The position numbers and the translations under genes are program-made. The notes below the pieces were generated by a model. That model saw nothing but the letters and a program-made list of their open reading frames with translations. It was not told the origin of the DNA and did not search any database. Positions 28,604-37,276 of a DNA stretch of 64,000 nucleotides are shown in pieces. The stretch is from Alcaligenaceae bacterium SAGV5. GTDB lineage: Bacteria; Pseudomonadota; Gammaproteobacteria; Burkholderiales; Burkholderiaceae_B. Position 1 is the stretch's first letter; each line of letters starts with the position of its first letter. The stretch covers positions 372,001 through 436,000 of the forward strand of contig SPDP01000003.1 in NCBI GenBank assembly GCA_009360345.1, given 5' to 3'.

Positions 28604-29479
28604 ATGTTCAGCTACCGCCACGCCTTCCACGCCGGCAATCATGCCGATGTGCTCAAACACCTCGTCCTTGTACAGTTGCTGCGCTATTTCGCCGAGAAAG
28701 ACGCGCCATATTGGTACATCGACACCCATGCCGGCGCCGGCGTCTACGCGCTGGATGGGGATTGGGCGGGCAAGAACGCCGAGTTCGAGACCGGCATCGC
28801 GCGCCTGTGGACGCGGGACGACCTGCCCGGCATCGTGGCGGAATACGTGGACGAGATCGCCGCGTTCAATCAGGATGACCTGCTGCGCCACTATCCCGGG
28901 TCGCCCTTCATCGCGGCGCAGGCGCTGCGCGAGCGGGACCGCCTGCGCCTGTTCGAACTGCATCCCACCGAGATCGACGTCCTGCGGCGCAATTGCCGCC
29001 ATCTGGGCCGGGATATCGAGCGCCACACCATGGTCTACGCCGCGGACGGCTTCGATGGCGTGAAGGCATTGCTGCCGCCCCCGACGCGGCGCGGCATCGT
29101 GCTGATCGATCCTTCCTACGAGGACAAGCGCGACTACGCCCGGGTCCTTCACTGCCTGGAAGAGGGATTGAAGCGTTTCGCCACCGGCTGTTTCGCGGTC
29201 TGGTATCCGCAGGTGCAGCGGCTCGAATCGCAGCAACTCGCGGGGCGGCTGGCGCGCGTACCCGCGCGCCCCTGGCTGCACGTCAGCCTGACCGTGCGCA
29301 AGCCTTCGGGCGACGGGCTGGGCCTCTACGGCAGCGGCATGTTCATCGTCAATCCGCCATGGGTGCTGGAGGCGGCCCTGAAGGAAATCATGCCCTGGCT
29401 GACCGGCGTCCTGGCGCAGGACGCCGGTGCCACGTTCACGCTGGAAAGCCGGGAAGGCCAGGCCGCCACGCCCAGGTAA
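28604..29479 (+). CDS. rlmJ: 23S rRNA (adenine2030-N6)-methyltransferase
   Basis: 291 residues. MFSYRHAFHAGNHADVLKHLVL is the RlmJ (YhiR) N-terminus; YIDTHAGAG is the SAM-binding segment and VLIDPSYE is the catalytic DPPY-type motif (here DPSY). It methylates A2030 of 23S rRNA. The ATG at 28604 fits the conserved start. It stands alone and is followed by a strong terminator. Confidence 0.93.
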   Translation: MFSYRHAFHAGNHADVLKHLVLVQLLRYFAEKDAPYWYIDTHAGAGVYALDGDWAGKNAEFETGIARLWTRDDLPGIVAEYVDEIAAFNQDDLLRHYPGSPFIAAQALRERDRLRLFELHPTEIDVLRRNCRHLGRDIERHTMVYAADGFDGVKALLPPPTRRGIVLIDPSYEDKRDYARVLHCLEEGLKRFATGCFAVWYPQVQRLESQQLAGRLARVPARPWLHVSLTVRKPSGDGLGLYGSGMFIVNPPWVLEAALKEIMPWLTGVLAQDAGATFTLESREGQAATPR

Positions 29480-29498
29480 GACACTCCCGGCCATCCGC

Positions 29499-29536
29499 CG
29501 CGCCGAGTCCTCCGTGGAGGGGTCGGCGCTTTTTTT
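29499..29536 (+). terminator. Rho-independent terminator after rlmJ
   Basis: GCGCCGA..CCTCC pairs with GGAGG..TCGGCGC, followed by a run of seven T. Confidence 0.88.
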
Positions 29537-29540
29537 ACGG

Positions 29541-29580
29541 TTGAATTCAGTTGAATTCAGTTGAATTTAACTGAATTCAG
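29541..29580. repeat. Array of four 10-bp units built on GAATTC
   Basis: Four contiguous decamers read TTGAATTCAG, TTGAATTCAG, TTGAATTTAA, CTGAATTCAG. The array also contains a perfect 11-bp inverted repeat, TGAATTCAGTT (29552-29562) and AACTGAATTCA (29569-29579), with a 6-nt loop. It lies between the rlmJ terminator and the FAH hydrolase gene, 44 nt before its ATG, so it is placed as an operator or promoter element. Its AT richness is striking in this GC-rich setting. Confidence 0.85.
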
Positions 29581-29624
29581 GAATAGCATCGCCCACTTCG
29601 ATACGCTGATTGAGGCCCCACCGC

Positions 29625-30572
29625 ATGAGACTCGCCACCTTTACCGTCCCCGCCGAATCGTCCGCCGCCCGCGTCGGCGTGCTGTGCAAGGACAGCATGC
29701 TCGACCTGGCGCGCTGCGCGGCCGCCGTGGAGCCGGGGGAAGCCGCCTTCCCGCATTCCATGCGGGCGCTGCTGGAGGAAGGGGACGCCGGCCTGGCGCG
29801 CGCGCGGCGGCTGCTGGATGCGGCCTCGGGCGACGCCGCGCTGCGCGAGCGCCATGCCTATGCGCTTGACGATGTCCGGCTGCTGCCGCCCGTGCCCGAT
29901 GCCGAAAAATTCCTGTGCGTGGGCAAGAACTACCGCACCCATCTCGAAGAGCTCAAGCGCACCGATCTCATCAAGGAACTGCCGGAGGAACCGACCGGTT
30001 TCATCAAGCTCAACGCCTGCCTGGTCGGCCAGGATGCCGAGGTGGAGCGGCCGGTGGACGTGCCGCACCTGGACTACGAACCCGAACTGGTGTTCGTGAT
30101 CGGCAAGCCCGCCTACCGCGCGCGCCGCGAGGATGCCTTCGACTACGTGGCCGGCATCACCATCCTGAACGACCTGACCTGCCGCGATACCCAGAAGCGC
30201 GAGGTCGCGTCGGGATCGCGCTTCTGGACGGCCAAGAACGCTCCGGGCTTCGGGCCGCTGGGGCCGTACATCATCACGATGGACGAGGTGCGCGACGCCT
30301 ACGACATCTGGGTGACCTGCCGTGTCAACGGCGAAGAGCGGATGCGCGTCAATACCTCCGACCAGATCTGGAAGCTGCCGGACATCATCGAGCATTTCTC
30401 CAGGCTGCTGCCGCTCAAGCCCGGCGACATGTTCTCCACCGGCGCGCCCGGCGGCGTGGCGGTGGGCAAGCCCAATGCCGACGAGTTGTTCCTGAAGCCG
30501 GGGGACGTGGTCGAGTGCGGGTTCGAGGAGCCCGCCATGGCCTTGCGCACGCACATCGTGGCGGCGCGTTGA
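29625..30572 (+). CDS. Fumarylacetoacetate hydrolase (FAH) family protein
   Basis: 315 residues from the ATG at 29625. The FAH catalytic domain occupies about 90-315: FLCVGKNYRTHLEE, the metal-binding acidic residues in DYEPELVFVIGK, NDLTCRDTQKRE, GPLGPYIIT and TGAPGGVAVGK. Members cleave C-C bonds of acylpyruvates or hydrate/decarboxylate ring-fission products. The next gene is a Bug receptor 61 nt downstream, so a small imported keto-acid is a reasonable substrate. A TTG codon 15 nt upstream is a less likely start. Confidence 0.88.
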   Translation: MRLATFTVPAESSAARVGVLCKDSMLDLARCAAAVEPGEAAFPHSMRALLEEGDAGLARARRLLDAASGDAALRERHAYALDDVRLLPPVPDAEKFLCVGKNYRTHLEELKRTDLIKELPEEPTGFIKLNACLVGQDAEVERPVDVPHLDYEPELVFVIGKPAYRARREDAFDYVAGITILNDLTCRDTQKREVASGSRFWTAKNAPGFGPLGPYIITMDEVRDAYDIWVTCRVNGEERMRVNTSDQIWKLPDIIEHFSRLLPLKPGDMFSTGAPGGVAVGKPNADELFLKPGDVVECGFEEPAMALRTHIVAAR

Positions 30573-30633
30573 ACCCTGCCGGGAACGATCAAGAACAACG
30601 CCTGGCGACTGTTTTCACTGGAGGAGATAGATC

Positions 30634-31602
30634 ATGAAATGTGCAATCGACACGGCACGCCGCGCGGCCTGCACGGCGGCGGCCTTGCTGCCGTTGGCCC
30701 TGGTGCTGCCCGCCCAGGCCCAGGCGCAAGCCTTTCCGTCGCGGCCGGTGACCATCGTGGTGCCGTTCCCGCCGGGCGGCGGCGCGGATACCCTGGCGCG
30801 CCTGCTCGGCGCCCACCTGACCAAGGTCTGGAAGACCCAGGTGATCGTGGACAACCGGCCGGGTGCCAGCGGGCATATCGGCGCCAGCTTCGTGGCCCGG
30901 GCGCCGGCCGACGGCTATACGCTGATGATGAGTTCGACGGCATCGCTCGACAAGAAGAATGTCGGGCAGTTCGCGCCCATCTCGCTGGTGTCGGCCTCGG
31001 CCTACGTGGTGGTGGTCAACCCCCGCCTGGGCATCGGCACGATCAAGGAGCTGGTGGCCAAGGCGAAGGCTGAGCCCGGCAAGCTGACCTTTGGTTCGTC
31101 AGGCGTCGGCGCGGCCTCGCATCTGTCCGTGGAGTTGTTCAAGGAGGTGGCGGGCATCGAGATGATGCACGTGCCCTACAAGGGAACCGGCCAGGCGGTG
31201 ACGGATCTGCTGGGCGGTACGTTGAGCCTGATGTTCGCGCCGGCGCAGACCGTGATGGGCTACGTCGATACGGGCCGCCTGAAAGCGCTCGCGGTGACGA
31301 GCGCCCAACGTTCCAAGGCGCTGCCCAACCTGCCCACGGTGGCCGAAGCGGGGGTGCCGGGTTATGCGGCCGTAGGCTGGTTCGGCCTGCTCGCACCGGT
31401 CGGCACGCCTGCCGCGGTGGTGGACAAGCTCAATACCGATGTGAACGCCGCACTGCGCGATCCCGATATCGTGCGGCAGATGATGGAGCATGGCGCCGAG
31501 CCCTCGCTGACGACCCCGGCGGAGTTCGGGACCTTCATCCGCGCGGAACTGGAGCAGTGGACCCGGTTGATCGACAAGCTGGGTATCGTCGTAGGCGGTT
31601 GA
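30634..31602 (+). CDS. Bug-family periplasmic solute-binding protein
   Basis: 322 residues. The signal peptide (1 to about 31, ending AQAQA) is followed by FPSRPVTIVVPFPPGGGADTLARLL, VIVDNRPGASGHIG, APADGYTLMM, MMHVPYKGTGQAVTDLLGG and LLAPVGTPAAVVDKLN. GGAGGAGA precedes the ATG. It is paired with the FAH-family gene, and its stop is only 12 nt from the convergent GntR gene stop. No membrane component is nearby. Confidence 0.94.
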   Translation: MKCAIDTARRAACTAAALLPLALVLPAQAQAQAFPSRPVTIVVPFPPGGGADTLARLLGAHLTKVWKTQVIVDNRPGASGHIGASFVARAPADGYTLMMSSTASLDKKNVGQFAPISLVSASAYVVVVNPRLGIGTIKELVAKAKAEPGKLTFGSSGVGAASHLSVELFKEVAGIEMMHVPYKGTGQAVTDLLGGTLSLMFAPAQTVMGYVDTGRLKALAVTSAQRSKALPNLPTVAEAGVPGYAAVGWFGLLAPVGTPAAVVDKLNTDVNAALRDPDIVRQMMEHGAEPSLTTPAEFGTFIRAELEQWTRLIDKLGIVVGG

Positions 31603-31614
31603 GCGCCACGGGGC

Positions 31615-32280
31615 TCAATCGGCTTGCCGATTGAGCAGATAGCTGACGCGGGCACGTTGTCCGCCGGTCAGGTGCCGGACCATGGCCGCGCGGGCGCCGT
31701 CGGTGTCGTGCGCGGCGATGCATTCGACCAGTTCCGCATGTTCGGCATACGCGTCCTGCAGCCGCTTGGGATTGGTGGCCGTGGCCGGTCCCAGCAGGAT
31801 CATGGGCGTTTGCAGCGCACGCAGCGTGCTGATCACGTAGCGATTGTGCGCGGTGCGGTACAGCGCGTTGTGGAAGCGCCGGTTGTGGCGCTCGCGTTCG
31901 ATGGGATCGTCCAGGACGGAGCGTTCGAACTCGAGCATTTCGCGCAATACGTCGATCTCGGCATCGGTGGCGTTCTTGGCCGCCATGCCGACCGCCGCCG
32001 GCTCGATGACGAAGCGCAGCGCATAAAGCTCGTTCACCATCTGATGGTCGAGTTCGGCGATCACGCGGCCGAGATAGGGCTGATGCACGATGAGGCCGTC
32101 GGTTTCGAGCCAGGCGATGGCTTCGCGCACCGGCGTGCGGCTGATGGCGAGCCGGTCGGCCAGGGCGTTCACGCTGACGCGGTCGCCCGGTTTGAGGACG
32201 CCGGTCTCGATGGCTTCCTGCAATTGCCGATAGGCGGCCTGGCCTAGAGATTCAGGCTTTTTTTCTGGAGTGTGTGGCAT
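31615..32280 (-). CDS. GntR-family regulator, FCD (FadR) subfamily
   Basis: 221 residues from the ATG at 32280. The winged helix (about 12-75: LGQAAYRQLQEAIETGVLKPGD, NALADRLAISRTPVREAIAWLETDGL) precedes the all-helical FCD effector domain with metal ligand histidines (ERERHNRRFHNALYRTAHN, AYAEHAELVECI). It lies downstream of a Bug gene and CMD gene on the same strand and converges on the FAH-Bug operon, so it may control either set. Confidence 0.92.
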   Translation of the reverse strand: MPHTPEKKPESLGQAAYRQLQEAIETGVLKPGDRVSVNALADRLAISRTPVREAIAWLETDGLIVHQPYLGRVIAELDHQMVNELYALRFVIEPAAVGMAAKNATDAEIDVLREMLEFERSVLDDPIERERHNRRFHNALYRTAHNRYVISTLRALQTPMILLGPATATNPKRLQDAYAEHAELVECIAAHDTDGARAAMVRHLTGGQRARVSYLLNRQAD

Positions 32281-32390
32281 GGATTTCACCGCTCGACGAA
32301 GAGGTACGGGCAGGGCGGTCGTAATGGTGCCACGTTTCGCGATTGCAGGGGCTGGAGGAATCCCCGGGCGGGGCCCGGGGGAGTGGGGCC

Positions 32391-33377
32391 TCAGTCCGCG
32401 CGGATATTGTTGCTCCGGATGATGTTCCCCCACAGCGCGATCTCGCTTGCCACGTAGGTGGCGAAATCGCGGCTGCCGCGGAACTCCACCTGGACTCCTG
32501 TCTTGCGCATGACTTCGGCCACCGCCGGATCCGCCAGCGCGCGGCGGTTGGCGTCCTCCAGCTTCTGCACGACGGCCGCCGGCGTTCCCGCCGGCGCGAA
32601 CACGCCGGCCCAGGTGGCCGACACCACCGAGGGATAGCCTTTCTCGGCGAAGGTCGGCACGTCGGGGAGGGCGAAGTGGCGGGCGGGAGCGGCGACCGCC
32701 AGCGCGCGAGTCTTGCCCGCGCGCAGGTTGGGCAGCGAGACCGCCACCGTGTCGAACATCATGGTGATGTTGCCGGCCAGGAGATCGAGCGAAGCCGGGG
32801 CGCCGCCCCGGTAGGGCACGTGCACGAGATCGACCTTCGCGGCCTGCTTGAACAGTTCCCCGGCCAGGTGCAGCGAGGTGCCGTTGCCTGCGGAACCGTA
32901 GGTCAGCTTGCCGGGCTCGCGCTTGGCCTGCGCGACCAGGTCCTCGACCGACCGGATGCTGGACGAGGCATTGACCGCCAGGACGTTCGGCACCGAACCC
33001 CAGTGGGCCACGGGAACGAAGTCCTTGACCGCGTCGTAGGGCATCTTGGCGTAGAGCGAGGGGTTGACGCCGTGCGTGGCCGAGGTGCCGACCAGCAGGG
33101 TATAGCCGGTGGGAGCCGCGCGGGCCACCTGTTCCGCGCCGATGTTGCCGCCCGCGCCGGGTTTGTTCTCGATCACCACGGGCTGGCCGAGTTCGCGGCT
33201 GAGCGCCGAACCTACCGCGCGGGCCATCTGATCGATGGCGCCGCCGGGGGCGAACGGAACGATGAGCTGGACCGGTCGGGCCGGGTAGTCCTGCGCGGCG
33301 GCGGCCAGCGGCCAGCCGACGGTGGCGGCCAGCGCGAGCATGCCGGTCCGTCGGGAGGAATGGAAAAAGGAAGTCAT
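32391..33377 (-). CDS. Bug-family periplasmic solute-binding protein
   Basis: 328 residues from the ATG at 33377, preceded by AGGAGAC. A signal peptide (1 to about 28, ending LAAAA) is followed by YPARPVQLIVPFAPGGAIDQMARAVG, VVIENKPGAGGNIG, AAPTGYTLLVG, DLVHVPYRGGAPASLDLLAG and VFAPAGTPAAVVQKLE. It stands between the CMD-family gene (87 nt upstream) and the GntR gene (110 nt downstream), all on the minus strand, and presumably binds the substrate of that small pathway. Confidence 0.94.
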   Translation of the reverse strand: MTSFFHSSRRTGMLALAATVGWPLAAAAQDYPARPVQLIVPFAPGGAIDQMARAVGSALSRELGQPVVIENKPGAGGNIGAEQVARAAPTGYTLLVGTSATHGVNPSLYAKMPYDAVKDFVPVAHWGSVPNVLAVNASSSIRSVEDLVAQAKREPGKLTYGSAGNGTSLHLAGELFKQAAKVDLVHVPYRGGAPASLDLLAGNITMMFDTVAVSLPNLRAGKTRALAVAAPARHFALPDVPTFAEKGYPSVVSATWAGVFAPAGTPAAVVQKLEDANRRALADPAVAEVMRKTGVQVEFRGSRDFATYVASEIALWGNIIRSNNIRAD

Positions 33378-33463
33378 GCGGTCTCCTGGTCGTTGGTCTG
33401 TGGCGGTGCCACGCGGCGATCGTGTATGGGGAAAGGCCGGGTCGCCGGGGCCGGCGGGCCGGG

Positions 33464-33913
33464 TCAGCCCTGGGCTTCCTTCTTGGCTTCGTGCTCGGCG
33501 ATGTTCGCCAGCAGTTCGGCGCCGCGGTTGGCCGCCGAGAGCCCCCGGAAGAGGAAGCACAGGCTGACGACCGCCTGCATTTCCTCCCAGGTGGCGCCGG
33601 CGCGGCGCGCGGCGATGCCGTGCAGGACGGCGGCATCGCTCAGGTCCATCAGCAGCATGCCGAACAGCATCAACTGCGCGGTTTTCACGTCGAAGCACTT
33701 CGGGTACATCGCGTGTTCGCGCATCTTCTCCTGCAGGTCAACCAGCTTGGGGTCGAGCGCGCCGGTCACCGCCAGGCGGGCTTCGATGCGGGGCGGGACG
33801 AAGCCGATCAGTTCCTGGTAGATGTCGGCACGCTCGTCCAGGGTCTGTTCGGTGTCGGCATAGGGGCCGATACGGGCGTCGACGGCGGCGCGATCAATAC
33901 GTTTGGGCAGCAT
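33464..33913 (-). CDS. Carboxymuconolactone decarboxylase (CMD) family protein
   Basis: 149 residues. The CMD fold is suggested by the helical segment KCFDVKTAQLMLFGMLLMDLSDAAVLHGIAARRAGATWEEMQAVVSL, read in parts, with the conserved His of the AAVLHGIAARRAG segment. The AhpD-type CxxC redox pair is absent, so a decarboxylase or lactonase-like role fits better than peroxidase support. It starts the minus-strand set CMD-Bug-GntR and is divergent from the second GntR gene. The substrate is unknown. Confidence 0.82.
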   Translation of the reverse strand: MLPKRIDRAAVDARIGPYADTEQTLDERADIYQELIGFVPPRIEARLAVTGALDPKLVDLQEKMREHAMYPKCFDVKTAQLMLFGMLLMDLSDAAVLHGIAARRAGATWEEMQAVVSLCFLFRGLSAANRGAELLANIAEHEAKKEAQG

Positions 33914-33932
33914 GGGAAAATCCTCCTGGTTG

Positions 33933-33984
33933 TCGATTTTCGTTTATATTTATTGAAATCGATTTTACAGTCAATATCGATTTT
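33933..33984. promoter_or_regulatory. Three TCGATTTT repeats in divergent CMD/GntR promoter region
   Basis: TCGATTTT occurs at 33933, 33959 and 33977 in the same orientation. The middle copy is part of the palindrome AAATCGATTT (33956-33965). The AT-rich region lies between the divergent CMD gene and the GntR gene at 34002, the expected place for autoregulatory binding. Confidence 0.5.
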
Positions 33985-34001
33985 ATGAGCGCCCCCGGTC
34001 C

Positions 34002-34685
34002 ATGAGCACATCCCTGACCTCCCAACTGACCCAGTCGCTGCGCGACGAATTGCTGAACGGCACCTTCCGGCCGGGCCAGCCGTTGCGCCTGAACCAGCTC
34101 AGCCAGCAGCTCAATGTCAGCCTCAGTCCGCTGCGCGAGGCGCTTTCGCGGTTGGCGGCCGAGGGACTGGTGATCGCGCAGGACCAGCGCGGGTATCAGG
34201 TCGCGCCGGTCTCCGTGCGCAACCATCAGGAAATCACCGAGCTGCGCGTCATGCTGGAGCCGCATGCGCTGCGGATCTCCATGCAGCAGGGGGGCGAGGA
34301 CTGGGAGGTCGCGGTGCTGGCGGCGCACCACCGCCTGCAGCAGGTGGAGAAACGGGCCGCCTCCGATTCCGAGGCGCTCCTGGAATGGGAAGTCCGCCAC
34401 CGCGAGTTCCACCTGATGCTGATCGGCGGCGGCCAGATGCCCGTGCTGGCCCAGTTCTGCGAGAAGCTGCTCGCGTTCTCGGACCGCTACCGCCGCATCT
34501 TCCTGCGCGAGCGCCCGCTGGATCGCGATATTCCCGACGAGCACGAGGCCATCCTGCGCGCGACCCTGGATCGCGATGAGGCGCGGGCGAGCGAACTACT
34601 CGCGCAGCACATCGGACGCACCGCCGCCAACATCTCCATCCTGCTCGAACAGTGGGAGTCCGGCGCGGGCGACGCCGCCGCTTGA
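34002..34685 (+). CDS. GntR-family regulator, FCD subfamily
   Basis: 227 residues. The winged helix (LTQSLRDELLNGTFRPGQPLRLNQLSQQLNVSLSPLREALSRLAAEGLV, read in parts) is followed by an FCD effector domain (EITELRVMLEPHALRISM, VRHREFHLMLIGG, DEHEAILRATLDRD). It is divergent from the CMD-Bug operon and probably represses it in the absence of an acidic ligand. It ends at a bidirectional terminator shared with ahpF. Confidence 0.92.
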   Translation: MSTSLTSQLTQSLRDELLNGTFRPGQPLRLNQLSQQLNVSLSPLREALSRLAAEGLVIAQDQRGYQVAPVSVRNHQEITELRVMLEPHALRISMQQGGEDWEVAVLAAHHRLQQVEKRAASDSEALLEWEVRHREFHLMLIGGGQMPVLAQFCEKLLAFSDRYRRIFLRERPLDRDIPDEHEAILRATLDRDEARASELLAQHIGRTAANISILLEQWESGAGDAAA

Positions 34686-34712
34686 TCGGTACGGCGGCCA
34701 CCTGAAAAGAAA

Positions 34713-34742
34713 AAGGCCCGCGAGGCGAACCCCGCGGGCCTT
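34713..34742. terminator. Bidirectional terminator between gntR and ahpF
   Basis: AAGGCCCGCG (34713-34722) pairs with CGCGGGCCTT (34733-34742). An A-run on the left serves the minus-strand ahpF transcript. Confidence 0.8.
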
Positions 34743-34765
34743 CAACCGCCAACCCAGCAACGGAC

Positions 34766-36355
34766 TCAGGCGGAGACTGCAACCGTTTCCGGCTCCTCGG
34801 CTTCCACCGACGAACGGATCAGATGGTCGAAGGCGCTGAGCGCGGCCTTCGCACCGTCGCCCGCGGCGATGATGATCTGCTTGTACGGCACGGTCGTCAC
34901 GTCGCCCGCGGCGAACACGCCGGGCACCGAGGTCCGGCCCTTGGCATCGACCTCGATTTCCCCGTGCTTGCTCAGCGCCAGCGTGCCCTTGAGCCATTCG
35001 GTATTGGGCACCAGCCCGATCTGCACGAAGACGCCTTCGAGTTCGATGTGGCGCTCTTCGCCCGACTGCCGGTCCTTGTACTTCAGGCCGTTCACCTTCT
35101 TGCCGTCGCCGGTGATCTCGGTGGTCTGCGCCTGGGTGATGACCGTGACGTTGGGCAGGCTGTTGAGCTTGCGCTGCAGCACGGCATCGGCGCGCAGTTC
35201 GGGGGCGAATTCAAGCAGGGTCACGTGCTCGACCAGGCCCGCCAGGTCGATCGCCGCTTCCACGCCCGAGTTGCCGCCGCCGATGACGGACACGCGCTTG
35301 CCCTTGAACAGTGGGCCATCGCAGTGCGGGCAGTACGCCACGCCTTGGTTGCGGTACTGGCGTTCGCCCGGCACGTTCACTTCCCGCCAGCGGGCGCCGG
35401 TGGCCAGGATGACGGAGCGGCCCTTGAGCACGCCGCCGTTGGCCAGCTTGACCTCGATCAGCTTCGCGCCCGGCACCAGGGCCTCGGCGCGCTGCACGTT
35501 CATGATGTCCACGTCGTAGGCCTTGACGTGTTCTTCCAGCGCGGTCGCGAACTTGGGTCCTTCGGTCTCCTTGACGGAGATGAAGTTCTCGATCGCCAGC
35601 GTGTCCAGGACCTGGCCGCCGAAGCGCTCGGCCACGACGCCGGTACGGATGCCCTTGCGCGCGGCGTAGATGGCCGCGGCGGCGCCCGCGGGGCCGCCGC
35701 CGACGATCAGCACGTCGTACGGTTCGCGCGCATTGAGCTTTTCGGCGTCGCGCTGGCCGGCATTGCTGTCGAGCTTGGCGAGGAACTCCTCGACGCTCAT
35801 GCGCCCCTGGCCGAACACTTCGCCGTTCAGGTAGACCGTGGGCACGGCCATGACCTGGCGCTTCTCGACTTCGTCCTCGAACAGCGCGCCGTCGATCGTG
35901 ACCTGGCGGATGCGCGGGTTCAGCAGCGACATCACGTTCAGCGCCTGGACGACTTCGGGGCAGTTCTGGCAGGACAGCGACACATAGGTCTCGAACGAGA
36001 AGTCGCCATCCAGGTTCTTGATCTGCTCGATCACGTCGGCATCGAGCTTGATCGGGTGGCCGCCGACCTGGAGCAGGGCCAGGACCAGCGACGTGAATTC
36101 ATGGCCCAGGGGAATGGCGGCAAAGCGGATGCCGATGTTTTCGCCGGGACGGTTGATGGTGAAGGAGGGCTTGCGCTCGTCGTCGTCGCGTCGCTCGATC
36201 AGCGTGATGCGTTCCGACAGGCCGGCGATTTCCTTCAGGAGTTCAGCGAGCTCGCGAGACTTGTCGCCGTCGTCGAGGGACGCGACGATCTCGATCGGCT
36301 GCGTGATTTTTTCCAGGTAGGCCTGCAACTGGGTCTTGAGATTGGCGTCCAGCAT
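34766..36355 (-). CDS. ahpF: Alkyl hydroperoxide reductase subunit F
   Basis: 529 residues, normal for AhpF. The N-terminal double-thioredoxin-like domain carries the redox pair Cys129/Cys132 ([10 protein letters not shown]), then the FAD domain ([17 protein letters not shown]), the active disulfide [14 protein letters not shown] and the NAD domain ([15 protein letters not shown]). It reduces AhpC with NADH. It is 107 nt downstream of ahpC on the same strand and is probably co-expressed. Confidence 0.97.
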   Translation of the reverse strand: MLDANLKTQLQAYLEKITQPIEIVASLDDGDKSRELAELLKEIAGLSERITLIERRDDDERKPSFTINRPGENIGIRFAAIPLGHEFTSLVLALLQVGGHPIKLDADVIEQIKNLDGDFSFETYVSLSCQNCPEVVQALNVMSLLNPRIRQVTIDGALFEDEVEKRQVMAVPTVYLNGEVFGQGRMSVEEFLAKLDSNAGQRDAEKLNAREPYDVLIVGGGPAGAAAAIYAARKGIRTGVVAERFGGQVLDTLAIENFISVKETEGPKFATALEEHVKAYDVDIMNVQRAEALVPGAKLIEVKLANGGVLKGRSVILATGARWREVNVPGERQYRNQGVAYCPHCDGPLFKGKRVSVIGGGNSGVEAAIDLAGLVEHVTLLEFAPELRADAVLQRKLNSLPNVTVITQAQTTEITGDGKKVNGLKYKDRQSGEERHIELEGVFVQIGLVPNTEWLKGTLALSKHGEIEVDAKGRTSVPGVFAAGDVTTVPYKQIIIAAGDGAKAALSAFDHLIRSSVEAEEPETVAVSA

Positions 36356-36462
36356 ATATCGCTCCCTTTGCTCCGTATCTTGTGTTCTCGGATGGCGCCC
36401 GGGCCGCTTGTGGCGCCCCGGGCGGTACTGCTTTTGTTTCTGCTACTGCCGCTGCGTGCTGA

Positions 36463-37026
36463 TTAGATCTTGCCGACCAGGTCCAGCGAAGGAGCCAGCG
36501 TCTTCTCGCCTTCCTTCCACTTGGCGGGGCAGACTTCGCCCGGGTGGTTGGCCACGTAGATGGCGGCCTTGACCTTGCGCAGCAGTTCCTTGGCGTCGCG
36601 GCCGATGCCTTCGGCGGTCACTTCGACGGCCTGGATCACGCCTTGCGGGTCGATGATGAAGGTGCCGCGGTCGGCCAGGCCCTGGCCTTCACGCAGGACT
36701 TCGAAGTTCTGGGTGACTTGCCAGGTGGGGTCGCCGATCATCGTGTACTTGATCTTGCCGATGGCGGGCGAGGTGTCGTGCCAGGCCTTGTGCGAGAAAT
36801 GGGTGTCGGTCGAGACCGAGTACACCTCGACGCCCAGTTTCTGGAATTCGGCGTAGTTGTCGGCCAGGTCTTCCAGCTCGGTCGGGCACACGAAGGTGAA
36901 GTCGGCCGGATAGAACACCACCACGGCCCACTTGCCCTTCAGGGTCTGGTCGGTGACTTCGACGAACTTGCCTTCCTTGAGGGCAGTCGCTTTGAACGGC
37001 TTGACCTGAGTATTGACTAGAGACAT
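36463..37026 (-). CDS. ahpC: Alkyl hydroperoxide reductase subunit C (peroxiredoxin)
   Basis: 187 residues from the ATG at 37026, preceded by GAGAGGAAA. The peroxidatic cysteine is Cys47 ([18 protein letters not shown]) and the resolving cysteine lies in GEVCPAKW near the C-terminus (typical 2-Cys AhpC). It reduces peroxides and is recycled by AhpF, encoded next. An OxyR-like site starts 70 nt upstream, so peroxide induction by the window's own OxyR is likely. Confidence 0.97.
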   Translation of the reverse strand: MSLVNTQVKPFKATALKEGKFVEVTDQTLKGKWAVVVFYPADFTFVCPTELEDLADNYAEFQKLGVEVYSVSTDTHFSHKAWHDTSPAIGKIKYTMIGDPTWQVTQNFEVLREGQGLADRGTFIIDPQGVIQAVEVTAEGIGRDAKELLRKVKAAIYVANHPGEVCPAKWKEGEKTLAPSLDLVGKI

Positions 37027-37055
37027 TGCGGTTTCCTCTCTTGCTGGGTTGAAAA

Positions 37056-37078
37056 GACGTATATGAATGGTATACGTC
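37056..37078. promoter_or_regulatory. Inverted repeat in ahpC leader
   Basis: GACGTATA-N7-TATACGTC is a perfect 8-bp inverted repeat, 30 nt upstream of the ahpC ATG and between it and the OxyR-like site. It could be a second regulator site or a hairpin in the transcript. Confidence 0.5.
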
Positions 37079-37095
37079 ACTGGTTAATTGATCAA

Positions 37096-37132
37096 ATTGA
37101 TTGATTCAATGCAGTTGATCGTAAAATGCTAT
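37096..37132 (-). promoter_or_regulatory. Candidate OxyR binding site upstream of ahpC
   Basis: Read toward ahpC, the site is ATAG-N7-CGAT-N7-ATTG-N7-CAAT. This matches 13 of the 16 fixed bases of the OxyR tetramer consensus ATAG-N7-CTAT-N7-ATAG-N7-CTAT with exact spacing. It ends 70 nt before the ahpC start, with a promoter-like TTGATC abutting it. Confidence 0.6.
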
Positions 37133-37276
37133 CGATCATCGTAGGGGATGGATGCTTCAGGAACATGTCGAACAGGGGAGGCACCTGGCTTGCGTGACGT
37201 TTCCCCGCCGCCCCCGGCCGGCGCCAGCTGGAACAGGATATGGGGCCGAACCGCCCGCTTACAAGCGATGTTGCAG

